Shown in pieces: positions 18,066 through 29,400 of a DNA stretch of 64,000 nucleotides; the stretch's first letter is position 1; each line of letters starts with the position of its first letter. Location: positions 1-64,000 of the forward strand of contig JABWCL010000014.1 in assembly GCA_013360295.1 (NCBI GenBank), written 5' to 3'. The translations under genes and the position numbers were made by a program. The stretch is from Ignavibacteriaceae bacterium. Its GTDB lineage: Bacteria > Bacteroidota > Ignavibacteria > Ignavibacteriales > Ignavibacteriaceae. The notes below the pieces were generated by a model, which did no database searches, was not told where the DNA came from, and saw only the letters and a program-made list of their open reading frames with translations.

Positions 18066-21000
18066 TTATAGTTTTCTTGCTGATACAACCACTGCTTTCA
18101 GCTTTTGTGAGAAGCCGCTGCTGACTCCTTTTGCCTCGAGATAAATTATATATATTCCCATCGGGAGAGGACGCTTATAATCATCGAGACCGTCAAAGAC
18201 AATATCGCCTGATGCTTCTGAATATTGATCGCTCAGAATTGTCCGGACTTCCCTGCCTGATCCGTCAAATACCTTTATGGTAACAAGGTTTGTGCTGTTG
18301 CCCAGGTTGTAGGAAATGATCGCGTGGTCTTCAAAGCCGTCACCGTCAGGGGAAAATGGATTGGGGCTTATGCTGATCGCCGCGGTTTTATCCGTCATTG
18401 AAGCGTAAATGCTGTTTACACCCAGGGGAGTTCCTCCGTTTGACGCGGTGCTTCCCGTCCAGTTTTTGGGATCGTTTGCGGCAAGTACGGCGTTTATCTT
18501 TTCCAGCGAGCGGTTTCCTGCGGAGCGGGAAACGGGACCATACCAACGGGGATGATAAAAGACCGAATCCACAATATTTCCAAAGAAATCCGTGAGCACA
18601 ATAAACGCGCCGCTTTCAGCAAGCCTGTAAAAATTTTCGTGGACTATAACGGATGGATTACCTGTAAGCTCAGGGAAAGTTGTGAAGATGCTGCTGTCCT
18701 GAGCAATTAATATAAATGCGCCGGGCGTAACAGGTTTATTTACCGGGGAGAGATAAAAACGCTGCTGCTGATTCACAGTAATGTTCAGGTGAGCGGCGCT
18801 TATGGTATCATTGCCAAAATTGTAAAGCTCGATGAATTCAGACTGTCCCGCCGCCGGCTCAAACATTATCTCATTTATTGCAATATTATTGCCGGGAGTG
18901 GAAATAAAATCAATTGAGTTTGCCATACCGGGAGTGCCAAGCATCGTATCGAGAGAAGGATAGTAAAAGTTATTCGCGTAATGGTTAAAGGAGCGTTCCT
19001 GCGAATGCCATCTGTAGTAAAAAGGAATTTCATTCACTATGAATGTATCTATCGGGGCGTTCCGGTTATCCCTGAGAACGAGATTGCTCCCGGGCACCAT
19101 AACGGGCAGGTTATTAATATGAAGATTTACATTCCTGCCGTAGCGGCTGTTGAGCTGCGAATCCGGACTCACCGTAATATAACCACCGGGTAAAATGGAG
19201 ACAGAAGAATCATTAAAGAAAACGCCATTAATACTCCAGTTGAATAAATTTACCGGGTCGGTTCGTGTGTTGTGAAGTTCGATCCAGCGGCTGTCACCCG
19301 GCGCGGGGGTGTGCATTACTTCGCTGATACGTATGCTTCCCGCGGATGAACCGGATACAAAATACTGCTCGAGATAATTATTGTAATTATCCTGGTCGCC
19401 TGATACACTCGCGGAAACAATGGAGTTAAATGACCCTTCAAACGGAAACATTTTTGTTGATACAACCGCGGAGAATGTACCCGGAGGTAAGGAGACACTA
19501 ACGGAGTCAATCACGCTTTGTGAATTAACTGAGTCTTTATATGCAATAACCGTGGCGCTTCCGCCGGAAAGGGTACCGTTCTGTGCTAATGTGACTGAGA
19601 GGAATACGGGAGAATTGATTTCCGGAAAGCGCGGATTGATGCTTATCCCTGTCACCTCAATATCATTTGATTTAGGGAATACGCTGTTTATTCTTCCGGG
19701 AGTCCCTCTCTCACGGTAAATGCTTTCTTTCCAGTTGGACGGGATCGGAGCGAACGCGGGATTGACTCTTTCGGTGGAATAACCGCTGTCTCCGCCGAAA
19801 CCCGGATTATAAGTTACCGAATCAATGATCCTCCCGAAATTATCGCGGATGAAAATCCCGTCAGTCAGGTCACCGAGAGGCGGAAGGCTAAAACGGAGAA
19901 AATTGAAATTCCCCTCTCTGAAATACTGTTTAACGGTACTATCACTTGCAAGTACAAGATAGGAGCCCGGCGGCATAGTGAGAGAAGAGGAAAAGGTAAG
20001 AGGAGCGGGGGTTGAGTTTGTATAAATATTCCAGCCCTCGAAACTGATCGTCTGGAGGGAATGGTTATAAAGTTCCACCCACTCAGGCATTCCGCCGGTC
20101 GGGGAGTACATTATTTCGTTAACCTTTATCGAATTCGTGGGGGGATAAACGCTGAGCGTTATGTACATTTTATTGTTAAGTGAATCCTGGTCGAGCGAGT
20201 AAATCACCTTTACAATAAGATGTGTGGTCCCGTAAACCGCGCTCAGCACTCTTCCGAATGAATACTCTAATGAATCAAACCCCTCCAGGTTCATACGATC
20301 CGATATCACCAGCTCTATATCAGGAATCGAATCATTGTTTGTATCTTCAAAAACCCCAATCTCAAATTCAGAAGCGCTGCTGCCAAGATTTTTCGCCCAG
20401 ATATTAAGGCCGACAGGCTCCCCGTAAGCCGGCAGAGTAGGATTAATTTCGTAACCGCCGAGCCCGACATCAAAAATCTTTGGCGATACAGTGTTAACAA
20501 CACCCGGTGATGATAATATGCGGCACGTGTTCCAGTTTGTTGAATCGTAAGTCGGGTTGCCCGCCTTAATTCTTTCGAGAGATCTTCCCGGGGATCCGCC
20601 CCAGGCGGCGGAAAATACCAGGCTGTCTATAATAAATCCTGAGGAATCGCGAAGCGCGATAATATCACCGCTGTTGTTCAGCGGCTGAAACTTCGCGATC
20701 ACAAAATTGTTAACCCCGGGATAGTTATTCGCGAATGATGAGTCGCCCGCGATAACAAGAAATTCATTAGGGTAAACGATTACATTTCCCGCGGGAAGTA
20801 TCGCCAAAGGCTTCTTATCGCCCACAATCCATTTCTTAAGGTTAATGCCTCCGCCGGAATGATTAAAAACCTCAATCCACTCCGGTTTTCCGTCAACGGG
20901 ATTGTACATAATTTCATTTAATACAATGTCATTATAAACAGTTGTTCTCGCGATAGAACTGAATCGTGTGGCGGCCGTGTTATTTGAAGGCACGTCATCC

Positions 21001-21857
21001 CATTCGATGGCAGCCCTGGCAATGAGCTGATGGTGCGAGCGGGCAAACGGAGGGAGTACGGTGGTCAGTGCGGTTGAATCTGCCTGGCGGATCATTACAA
21101 TAAGCGAATCAAAGATCAGTTCAGAAGGATTAGGTATTCCGTCCCAGTTTCTGTCGTGATAGATTTCATAGATTATTCTTTCCGCGTCAATATGTCCGAG
21201 ATTCTTTAAGGTTGCGCTTACCACGATCGGCTCAGTGGTCATTACCGGATTTGGGGAAACACTTACGGAAGTTACCGCGGCATCAAGCTGAACAATGAAA
21301 TTTGAATTCCGCTTCCCCGGAGTACTGAGGTAGGATAGCGCGTTCGCCCAGTTATTCGGGTTGATACCGGAGGTTAAATATATTTTTTCATCGGAAAAGC
21401 CTGCTTCATTATTGGCTGTATAGAGGTACTGATCAACGGTGTCCCCCCGCGCATTGAGTAATTGTATTCCGCGGCTATTATGATTGGACATACCGGTCTG
21501 CCCGAACATAGTGTTCTTTATCTTCAGCACAAGGGCAGTCGGGGGCACGATGGAAGCATAGATGCCGATCAGCAGATTATAATCCGATTCAAAGATGACC
21601 GCGTAACTTCTGGGAGGGAGGATAGTGCCGGAACCCGCGTTTATGATTGTGTCTGGAGGGGCGGAAAAATATCTTATTGAATAACCGGCCAGGTCAACCG
21701 ATTCGGTGTAACTTAAATTAAATACCTCTACAAACTCATTATTGCCCGCGGGTTCGTGGAACATAACCTCGGTAAATGTGATGAGAGTGTCCTGCGCTCC
21801 GGGGACGGCAACGGAAAAGCAGAAAATGAAGGCAATTAAAAATATTTTAGAATTCAA
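18066..21857 (-). CDS. Lamin-tail-domain surface protein, shorter paralogue
   Basis: A 1263-residue secreted protein with signal peptide (MNSKIFLIAFIFCFSVAVPG), five LTD modules and CARDB-like spacers, and nearly the same FlgD-like Ig tail as its neighbour (SISPNPFSPDGDGFEDHAII to KAVVVSARKL). Compared with the adjacent paralogue it has one LTD-plus-spacer unit fewer, so the pair arose by tandem duplication followed by loss or gain of one unit. It lies about 200 bp upstream of the other gene on the same strand. No catalytic residues are visible. Confidence 0.85.
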   Translation of the reverse strand: MNSKIFLIAFIFCFSVAVPGAQDTLITFTEVMFHEPAGNNEFVEVFNLSYTESVDLAGYSIRYFSAPPDTIINAGSGTILPPRSYAVIFESDYNLLIGIYASIVPPTALVLKIKNTMFGQTGMSNHNSRGIQLLNARGDTVDQYLYTANNEAGFSDEKIYLTSGINPNNWANALSYLSTPGKRNSNFIVQLDAAVTSVSVSPNPVMTTEPIVVSATLKNLGHIDAERIIYEIYHDRNWDGIPNPSELIFDSLIVMIRQADSTALTTVLPPFARSHHQLIARAAIEWDDVPSNNTAATRFSSIARTTVYNDIVLNEIMYNPVDGKPEWIEVFNHSGGGINLKKWIVGDKKPLAILPAGNVIVYPNEFLVIAGDSSFANNYPGVNNFVIAKFQPLNNSGDIIALRDSSGFIIDSLVFSAAWGGSPGRSLERIKAGNPTYDSTNWNTCRILSSPGVVNTVSPKIFDVGLGGYEINPTLPAYGEPVGLNIWAKNLGSSASEFEIGVFEDTNNDSIPDIELVISDRMNLEGFDSLEYSFGRVLSAVYGTTHLIVKVIYSLDQDSLNNKMYITLSVYPPTNSIKVNEIMYSPTGGMPEWVELYNHSLQTISFEGWNIYTNSTPAPLTFSSSLTMPPGSYLVLASDSTVKQYFREGNFNFLRFSLPPLGDLTDGIFIRDNFGRIIDSVTYNPGFGGDSGYSTERVNPAFAPIPSNWKESIYRERGTPGRINSVFPKSNDIEVTGISINPRFPEINSPVFLSVTLAQNGTLSGGSATVIAYKDSVNSQSVIDSVSVSLPPGTFSAVVSTKMFPFEGSFNSIVSASVSGDQDNYNNYLEQYFVSGSSAGSIRISEVMHTPAPGDSRWIELHNTRTDPVNLFNWSINGVFFNDSSVSILPGGYITVSPDSQLNSRYGRNVNLHINNLPVMVPGSNLVLRDNRNAPIDTFIVNEIPFYYRWHSQERSFNHYANNFYYPSLDTMLGTPGMANSIDFISTPGNNIAINEIMFEPAAGQSEFIELYNFGNDTISAAHLNITVNQQQRFYLSPVNKPVTPGAFILIAQDSSIFTTFPELTGNPSVIVHENFYRLAESGAFIVLTDFFGNIVDSVFYHPRWYGPVSRSAGNRSLEKINAVLAANDPKNWTGSTASNGGTPLGVNSIYASMTDKTAAISISPNPFSPDGDGFEDHAIISYNLGNSTNLVTIKVFDGSGREVRTILSDQYSEASGDIVFDGLDDYKRPLPMGIYIIYLEAKGVSSGFSQKLKAVVVSARKL

Positions 21858-22033
21858 TCAGACCGTTGAACAAATTTTTTGTGCGATTATGTAATATATA
21901 ATAAATCATTTAATTCTTTTAGTTAGTTTTCGGGAGCGAATTCACTCTAACTGTGAACTGCTGGTGTAAAAATATCGACGCAGAGGTAGTGTTTTCGCAA
22001 ACGATATTTTTCAGGATAAACTAATCATTCATT

Positions 22034-23182
22034 ATGGATTCTTCCACTTACTCACTTGGTGAAAACTCATCAGGTGTAAACGAATATTACCGGTCTGTCA
22101 GCGTTTTCTGCGATGAAATTATTGAGCAATCGAAGGGTGAACTTGGCCTGCTTGTTAAAGAGTTTAAAGCATTTTTATCTCTATATAACCTCGAAAAACC
22201 CCGCGAAGATGAAGAATACCTGCTTGAATTGCTGAGTTTCGGCGTGCTTTGGCGGGTTTATTCTTCCGCTGCCGTTTCCACCCGGATCGCTCCGTTTATT
22301 ACAATGGCATACTTTGCCGAATGGCGCAAAAAGCACAGGAGATATAAAAGCGCAATTGATTTTGCGCGCGGAATATTTATTACGCTTTTCCTTCTCCCAT
22401 GGAGCGATAAAAAAAGGAAACAGGCTGAACCTACTCTTGAAAATATAGATCACGCCTGCAAGTGGTTTGAAGCAACCGGTGAGTTTCGCGAGCAGGCACT
22501 CAGGTTTGTCCTGTGGCGGGCATTTTGGGGAATGAAAGAAGATAATGAATTGAAGGAGCTCTTCCGCTCGATCCGCGCTTTTACTTCCTGGTTTGAGTCA
22601 AGGGCGAATGAGGTATTAGGAAGTTATACAAAAAATGTAGAATCGTTTCTTACTGATACAAAAAACAGGTATCTCTGGCGGGAGGACAGGATATCCTGCA
22701 CACGCACAAGGCTCGAATATCACCTGAATATGGCGGGCGCGGAACTTATGAACCGTGCGTTCAAAAGAGAATTTGAAAAAACAGAACGAAAAGCCGTCCT
22801 TTTACCGGGCTGTATGCGGTTGCTTCCTGAAGGCGAGTGCGAAGCGGAAAGAGTGAAAGAGGGGCTTATATGTAAAGGATGCAAGCCGGAATGTAATGTA
22901 AACAGGATCCGGGAGATGGGGAAGAAACAGAATTATGAAACTTACATTATTCCGCACGCTTCGGACCTTTCGTTGTGGTCGCCGAAGGAGGGGGAACCGG
23001 CGAGAGGTGTTGTTGCCAGCGCCTGCGTTACCACTCTGGTTGAAGGAGGATGGGAATTAAAAAGATATAACGTTCCTGCTCAGTGTGTGCTGCTGAACTC
23101 CAGCGGATGCAAAAAGCACTGGAGGCAGGAGGGAATACCTACGAAAATTGATATCAGGGAGTTGAAATCCAGATTAAATTAG
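22034..23182 (+). CDS. DUF116-family protein
   Basis: A 382-residue protein. The first 230 residues are helical with no known motif. The last 130 form a DUF116 domain: LLPGCMRLLPEGEC, then CKGCKPECNVNRI with four closely placed cysteines, then ASACVTTLVEGGWELKRYNVPAQCVLLN and GCKKHW. The cysteine clusters suggest bound metal or an iron-sulfur centre. DUF116 proteins are sometimes found near tetrapyrrole or radical-SAM genes, but no such neighbour is here and the function is unknown. It is transcribed away from the surface-protein genes. Confidence 0.8.
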   Translation: MDSSTYSLGENSSGVNEYYRSVSVFCDEIIEQSKGELGLLVKEFKAFLSLYNLEKPREDEEYLLELLSFGVLWRVYSSAAVSTRIAPFITMAYFAEWRKKHRRYKSAIDFARGIFITLFLLPWSDKKRKQAEPTLENIDHACKWFEATGEFREQALRFVLWRAFWGMKEDNELKELFRSIRAFTSWFESRANEVLGSYTKNVESFLTDTKNRYLWREDRISCTRTRLEYHLNMAGAELMNRAFKREFEKTERKAVLLPGCMRLLPEGECEAERVKEGLICKGCKPECNVNRIREMGKKQNYETYIIPHASDLSLWSPKEGEPARGVVASACVTTLVEGGWELKRYNVPAQCVLLNSSGCKKHWRQEGIPTKIDIRELKSRLN

Positions 23183-23234
23183 CCGGAGACGTGAATTTAT
23201 ATAAGAACTAATATCTCTCTGTAAAGCAATAATC

Positions 23235-23275
23235 GAATGCATTAAAACGGAACATTGCTCCGTTTTTATGCATTC
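23235..23275. terminator. Bidirectional terminator hairpin
   Basis: Outer arms GAATGCAT and ATGCATTC and inner arms AAAACGGA and TCCGTTTT pair with a single T:T mismatch around a 7-base loop, with A- and T-runs on both strands. It lies between the converging DUF116 gene and the repeat-protein gene and can stop transcription from both sides. Confidence 0.8.
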
Positions 23276-23292
23276 TTTAATGGCGGATGATT

Positions 23293-26124
23293 TTATTTTG
23301 ATACAACCATTTTCTTTGTCTGGATCAAATTGCCAGCTTGAAGTTTATATAAATATATTCCGCTTGAGAGTTTGCCTGCGTCAAATTCAGTATCATAACT
23401 TCCTGCATTTCTGTATTCATCGACTAACGTTGCAATTTCCCTCCCAAGAACATCGTAGACCCTTAGTGTCTGATAGCAGGCATTCGGAACACTCCATCTG
23501 ATTCTCGTATTTGGGTTAAAAGGGTTAGGATAATTTTGTAACAACTGAAAAGATGATATTAATTCTTCTCCTTCAGGAACCGAAACAACTCCGCTCCAAT
23601 CCCAACCAACTCTTTTTGCATATACATCGTACCCTTTTAAGCGTCGGTTATCATCCCAGGAAAAAATTATGGTGCTATTGTTTGCAGCAACGGCCGGCCA
23701 TTCCTGTCCGTAGTTTGTGCCATCCCGTACAATTTTGTAATTACTGCCATTTATGGCTCCATTTGAGAAAAACCTTTGTGCGATGACATCCGCATTACTG
23801 AGACCAAAACGATGATCCTCCCACACGATAACAAATTTTCCGGTATCATCCATTGCAATCCAGGCGCTGTACTGATAAGCTGACCCTTCATCATCATTAA
23901 CTTTTTTATTCGCATCTGCCGGTACGCCCTCACTGTCATATCGTTGGCAATAAACGTCCCAATTGCTATTTCGAAAATCTTCCCACGCAATCACGAACTT
24001 CCCGGTTCCGTCCATTGCAACTGATGGGTACCCGGGGTAACCGAGGGCATCGTTAACTTTAGTGTTTGATCCGATGGAAATACCTTCGGCACTATATCTT
24101 TGAAAATAAATATCAACACTTACATTCCGTGAATCCCCCCAAACAATAACAAATTTGCCTTCTCCATTCATTGCAATAGAGGGGAAATGCTGGTCTGCTG
24201 ACCCTGCATCATCATTAACTTTTGAATTCGAGCCTACCCGTATGCCATCATTATTGTAGCGTTGAGAATAAACATCAAAATTCCCACTTCTTCGATCCCG
24301 CCATACAATGACGAAATTTCCCATTCCATCCATCGCAACCCGGGGGGATAATTGAAGATTCAAACCAGAATCATCATTAACTTTTGTATTGATGCCGACC
24401 GGCAGTCCGCTGCTGTTATATCTTTGAAAATAAATATCAGGCCATAGATTTCTTGAATCGCCCCAGACTATAATAAAATTTCCGCTTCGATCCATCGCGA
24501 TGGAAGGATACCATTGAGCGGGAAATCCGGAGTCTTCATTAACTTTTGTATTTATACCAATTGCCGTTCCCAAATTAGTATATCTCTGAAAATATACGTC
24601 CACTTTACCGTTCCGCTCATCCATCCAAACGACAATAAAGTTCCCCTCCCCATCCATTGCAATTGATGAAAAATACTGGTCAGCAGAACCCATATCATCG
24701 TTAGCTTTAGTATTAACGCCAAGAGGCATAAAAACTTCACTATATACCTGATAGTAGATATCAGGAATTCCATTTCTGCCACTACACCAGACAACAACCA
24801 GTTTTCCGTTACTATTCATCCCGGCCGAAGGGCTGCTTTGTAAAACAGAACCGACGTCATCATTAATTTTTATATTTATACTGTCAGGCGATCCGTTGCT
24901 ATTATATTTTTGACAATAGATATCATAATTCCCGTTTCTCCTGTCTTCCCAAGTGATGATGAAGTTTCCGCTTCCATCCAGTGTGATAGTCGGGGAATTT
25001 TGATCCGCTGTTCCGGCGTCACTGTTTACTTTAATGTTCACGCTATCCGGAGTCCTGTTGCTTTTGTATTTCTGGTAGTAGATATCATAATTGCCATTTC
25101 TTGTATCCTCCCACGCGATAATGAAATTACTGTTAACATCCGTGACAACTGAAGGATATTTTTGATTTGCGGTTCCCGCGTCGTCATTTACCTTGGTGTT
25201 TAATCCTAATGGTACACCATTACTTCCGAACATCTGAAAATAAATATCAGAATTACCGCTTCTTTTATCTTCCCAGGTTATCAGAAATCCACCGCTTTCG
25301 TCAATTACGAGTGAAGGGTATCTCTGATCCGAAGTACCGGAGTCATCGTTTACTTTAGTGTTCGTTCCGACAGAAATACCGTGAACGTTAAACTTCTGAA
25401 AATAAATGTCAAAATCTCCGCTTCTAAAATCGTCCCACGCAATGATAAAATCACCACTTTCGCCAATTGCTACCGAGGAGTGTAACAGATATGGTGATCC
25501 AGTGCCATCATCAGCTTTGGTATTTATGCCCAAGGGCATTCCTTGGTAGTTATACCTTTGAAAATAAATGCCCAAATCTGAATCTCTATAGTCTGTCCAC
25601 GCAATGATAAAATTACCGGCGGTATCCATTGCAACTGAAGGATATCCCTGATCAACATCACCCCCATCATTATAGTTAGCTTTAGTATTCACACCCTGCG
25701 CTATTCCGTTGACATCATATCGTTGAAAATATATATCCCAATTACCTCCTCTCCTGTCCTCCCACACAACTACAAAATTACCTTCTTCACCAAGCGCTAT
25801 CGCAGGGTATCTCTGTTCCGTGCCACCGGAAGTATCATCGTTTACGAGAAAATCTTCCGTGAGTACTTTCCTGACAATATCAAGTTGCTTCTCTCCGGGC
25901 TTATATCCCTTTTGAACATTTATTGGAATTTCTTTATCGCCTTTGTTGTGCTTATATCCGGAGTTATTTTTTGTTATGCTGTGTGCATTTATAAACTCAA
26001 GGAATTGTTTGTGCTGTTCAATTTTGTTAGTAGCTGAAAAGTGATTCACGGGTGATTGAGAGTGAAGGCTGCTTAAAAAGAATAATAAGAGTGAAATAAT
26101 ACTAACTAAAAAATTGTACGGCAT
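23293..26124 (-). CDS. Secreted 14-repeat beta-propeller-like protein with T9SS tail
   Basis: A 943-residue protein. A signal peptide (LVSIISLLLFFLSSLHSQ) is followed by a short linker and thirteen full copies plus one partial copy of a 54-residue unit with the core NFIIxWEDxRNGxxDIYxQRY, G(I/V)NTKVNDD and PSIAMD. Fourteen units would suit two seven-bladed propellers. The C-terminus has QNYPNPFNPNTRIRW and ends in GIYLYKLQAGNLIQTKKMVVSK, a T9SS type A sorting domain. The protein should be exported and anchored or released; there are no catalytic motifs. The repeats are divergent in DNA, so this is protein-level duplication, not a recent satellite. Confidence 0.85.
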   Translation of the reverse strand: MPYNFLVSIISLLLFFLSSLHSQSPVNHFSATNKIEQHKQFLEFINAHSITKNNSGYKHNKGDKEIPINVQKGYKPGEKQLDIVRKVLTEDFLVNDDTSGGTEQRYPAIALGEEGNFVVVWEDRRGGNWDIYFQRYDVNGIAQGVNTKANYNDGGDVDQGYPSVAMDTAGNFIIAWTDYRDSDLGIYFQRYNYQGMPLGINTKADDGTGSPYLLHSSVAIGESGDFIIAWDDFRSGDFDIYFQKFNVHGISVGTNTKVNDDSGTSDQRYPSLVIDESGGFLITWEDKRSGNSDIYFQMFGSNGVPLGLNTKVNDDAGTANQKYPSVVTDVNSNFIIAWEDTRNGNYDIYYQKYKSNRTPDSVNIKVNSDAGTADQNSPTITLDGSGNFIITWEDRRNGNYDIYCQKYNSNGSPDSINIKINDDVGSVLQSSPSAGMNSNGKLVVVWCSGRNGIPDIYYQVYSEVFMPLGVNTKANDDMGSADQYFSSIAMDGEGNFIVVWMDERNGKVDVYFQRYTNLGTAIGINTKVNEDSGFPAQWYPSIAMDRSGNFIIVWGDSRNLWPDIYFQRYNSSGLPVGINTKVNDDSGLNLQLSPRVAMDGMGNFVIVWRDRRSGNFDVYSQRYNNDGIRVGSNSKVNDDAGSADQHFPSIAMNGEGKFVIVWGDSRNVSVDIYFQRYSAEGISIGSNTKVNDALGYPGYPSVAMDGTGKFVIAWEDFRNSNWDVYCQRYDSEGVPADANKKVNDDEGSAYQYSAWIAMDDTGKFVIVWEDHRFGLSNADVIAQRFFSNGAINGSNYKIVRDGTNYGQEWPAVAANNSTIIFSWDDNRRLKGYDVYAKRVGWDWSGVVSVPEGEELISSFQLLQNYPNPFNPNTRIRWSVPNACYQTLRVYDVLGREIATLVDEYRNAGSYDTEFDAGKLSSGIYLYKLQAGNLIQTKKMVVSK

Positions 26125-26400
26125 AGTGACTCTGTTGTTGTGGATAAGATTTCTTCTAATTGTTAATGTGTATAATAAGCTAAAACTAAAAATATTATCC
26201 CCTTATACCGCAAAATAATGAAGCGGTCAAATCTATAATTAACTAAAAAAAATTAAAATTAAAAATAATTCCCGGAAATATTCATCAGATGAAATAATAG
26301 ACGAAATGATCAGTCAGACGTCTCTTTCGTTTCCGGCTAAAGCATTATTCGATAATCAATTATAATTTAACAAATGATGTGTGATCCATTATCACCGGGT

Positions 26401-29400
26401 TTATTTTATCATCAGCATCTTTCTTGTTGAGCGGAATGCCTCGCCTCCGTTTACCGGCTTTGCTTCGATAGTGATAAAGTAAACGCCCGAAGCGAATTTC
26501 CCGCCGTTCCATACCGCCTCATATATTCCCGCCCCCAGACTTGCGTTGACTAGTTCATCAATTTTTTCTCCCAGCATATTATATACTGACACATTTACGT
26601 GCGATCCCGAAGGGAGGGAGTACCGGAATGAGGTTGACGGATTAAACGGATTCGGGTAGTTTTGTGTTATGGCGAAACTCTCAGGCCTTATCTCAATATC
26701 CTCTTTAATTTCAGTTAGCGGTTCATTCGAGAGGATGAATATCTGCGCGAAATTGCCGGGAACGTTTAACTGGAAATTCCTCAGCTGTGTGCCCGTTACC
26801 TGGTAAGAGATACGGTTTATTTCATCATTCAGATAGAATTGCGCGGTCGAATCAAAAGCCAGGAGTTCAATGGGCACCTGAATGTTTACCGTCTGCGCGG
26901 AATTGCTGAAATTGAAATTCATTATCACGTTGCTGTTCCCCTTGCGCCGCAAAACGGTATAAACTTCATTAGGTTTGCTGTTGGGAACAACCCTGTAATC
27001 ACCGGCAAAGAGAGCGGGTGTTGAACGCCGGACCGAAATTAGTTTTTTATAGAACGGGCGCATCGAAAGAGGATCATTCCACTGAATATTGCCGCGGAAT
27101 GTCATCTCTCCCACTTCCTGCCCCGCGTAGAGGGAAGGTATACCAGGTACAGAAAAGAGAAATGTTGCGGCTAGTTTTGTTTTGCTAATGCCGTATGCCT
27201 CAATGAACCTCTGCTCATCCTGGTTTTCGAGAAACCTGTAGGGGCGTGCGTGCTGCGGGAACTGCGGATTGAGGAAATACCGTACGGATGAATCCACGGC
27301 AGCAATGGTTGTGGTTCCCGAAACAAGACTTCTTATCGCGGTGAATAGATTCCAGTCGTATGCAACGTCAAATTTCGCGTCAAAGTATCTTTCAAATCGT
27401 GCGTCCGCTTCTGCCATCAGGAAAAGATCCGGTTTTATACCTTTAAGCTCGCGCCTCCAGTTTTGCCAGTACGCAGGCCCTTCGGGGCGCAGATCATTAA
27501 TTGCCCAGGCAACATCACAGCGGAACCCGTCAACTCCGAAGTCGTGTACCCAGTACTTTGCAACTTTCAGCAGGTAATCACGAGTGTTTTTTGAAGAGTA
27601 GTTGATTGATGGAAGGTCAACCCAGGTAAACAAATACTGAAAATTGCCGTTTGCATCCCACATATAGAACGGGTAGTATGGTGAATACTGCTTGTACCTG
27701 TTCGCGTCTTTCATAAACGGGTGAAGATCTGAAGTGTGCTGGATTACGTGATCAAGTATCACCTTAATCCCGTAGCTATGAGCTGTTTCCACCATTTGCC
27801 GGAATTCTTCTTTTGTTCCGTATTGAGGAAGTACATCCATATAGTTGGTCGTTGCATAACCGGGATTATCGGGGCCGAGATTTCCTGTGGTTGGATGAAT
27901 AGGGAGAAGCCAGAGAACATCAACGCCGAGATCCTTTAATTCAAGCATCCTGTTTTTAATTCCGGTGAATGTGCCGGACTGGTCGAATGTCCTTACGAAG
28001 ATCGAATAAATTATGGAAGTGTCCAGCCAAGCCGGATGCCAGGTCGCGTAGTCAGGAACGGAAGCAATGCCGCCCGCAACCGTAATAACCGTGGAAGCAT
28101 AAGAGACCTGCTGGATGTTATTTGTAATGGCAACCGTAAAATAATACTCGCCGCTCACGCCCGGCGAAGGGAAGGTGACCGTGGGGGAAATAGACGAACT
28201 CATAGAAACCTGTACGGGATTCTTAGGGCTTTGCAGCCATTGATAGAATAAAGGCCCGCCCCCAGGACTGTAAGAACTGTCCGCGCTCAGCGTGACAGTC
28301 CCCCCTGCAGCCGAGGCTCTGACTTTCACCACAGGGCGTTTATCCTTTTCATAAGTATAAATGATGTTGGAGCTTTGTGACAGTCCGTTTGGCGACAGGT
28401 ATTCAGCGTGAATTGAATTTACCCCCTCCTGCAGCGGTATCCTTTTTGAAAAAAGGTTGTCGCTTCCTGTAACCGCGGTGTATGTGTTCGCAAGATTTTT
28501 AATCGTTATTACCGTTCCTGCCGGCACGTATGCCTTTCCCCAAATGGTAACAGAATCAGTATAAAGGACTCCGCCGGTAGCGTAAAGATCAATCAGCGGG
28601 GTTTGTCCAAGCAGCGGATGAATGACAACCGGATTTACCCTTGCCGCGCCGCGCTCCGGTTTACCTATTAGCGCCAGCTGCGAGCCCCCTGTTTGAGAAG
28701 ATGAGCGGTAGTTCTTTAATAAAATTTCCTGCCGCGCACTCGAACTGATGAACCCGATATCAAAGACATTTGTCGCTTCGGGGAAATCATCACCGCCCAT
28801 AAGCGGACTGACCTTGATTGTTCCTGAAGGGCCACGAAGATACGTCCAGGCGTGGAAATACCAATCGGTGTTATACGAACCGAGTATCGGCCTTAAAACT
28901 TCAAGAGGAAGAGAAAATCGGAAGGTATTCCCACCCGCGCCGGTCAACTCGATCAGCGGCTTCAGGCTCAGCGTAATCGGATCGCGGGAAAGGAGCAGCC
29001 TGTTTTCCCAGGTTGTGTCAATAAACTGGGAGGCTGGTTTTGCTAATACAATTAAGACGCCTTTGTTCTTCCAGTCCGGGATACGCAGTTTGACATCAAA
29101 CGGCAGTTCAGCGGGCGCGGAAGTCAGGTCGTGGCTTATCATAAATCCAACGCGTGTATAGTCGTGAATCTTTTCCATTTCAACTTCAAACCAGAGCGAA
29201 TCACGGTTCTGAGATGAAGTTATCTTTACGCTCCTCAGGTCAACGATTCCTGTATCCACAGTCGGCGGCAGGAAGTAATTGCCGTTACCCCGGTCATCAT
29301 TTTCACCGTCATAATAAACAAATCCGTTTGTACCCGCGGCAGTCCTCACTCCAAAATGGTAAAAGAAACTTCGCGCTGAGTTGCCGTAAATATCTTTCCC

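Noticed and set aside
23293-26124. Regular repeats suggestive of a CRISPR array or satellite
   Set aside because: The periodicity is about 162 bp in frame and corresponds to 54-residue protein repeats that diverge at DNA level; there are no identical direct repeats with spacers.
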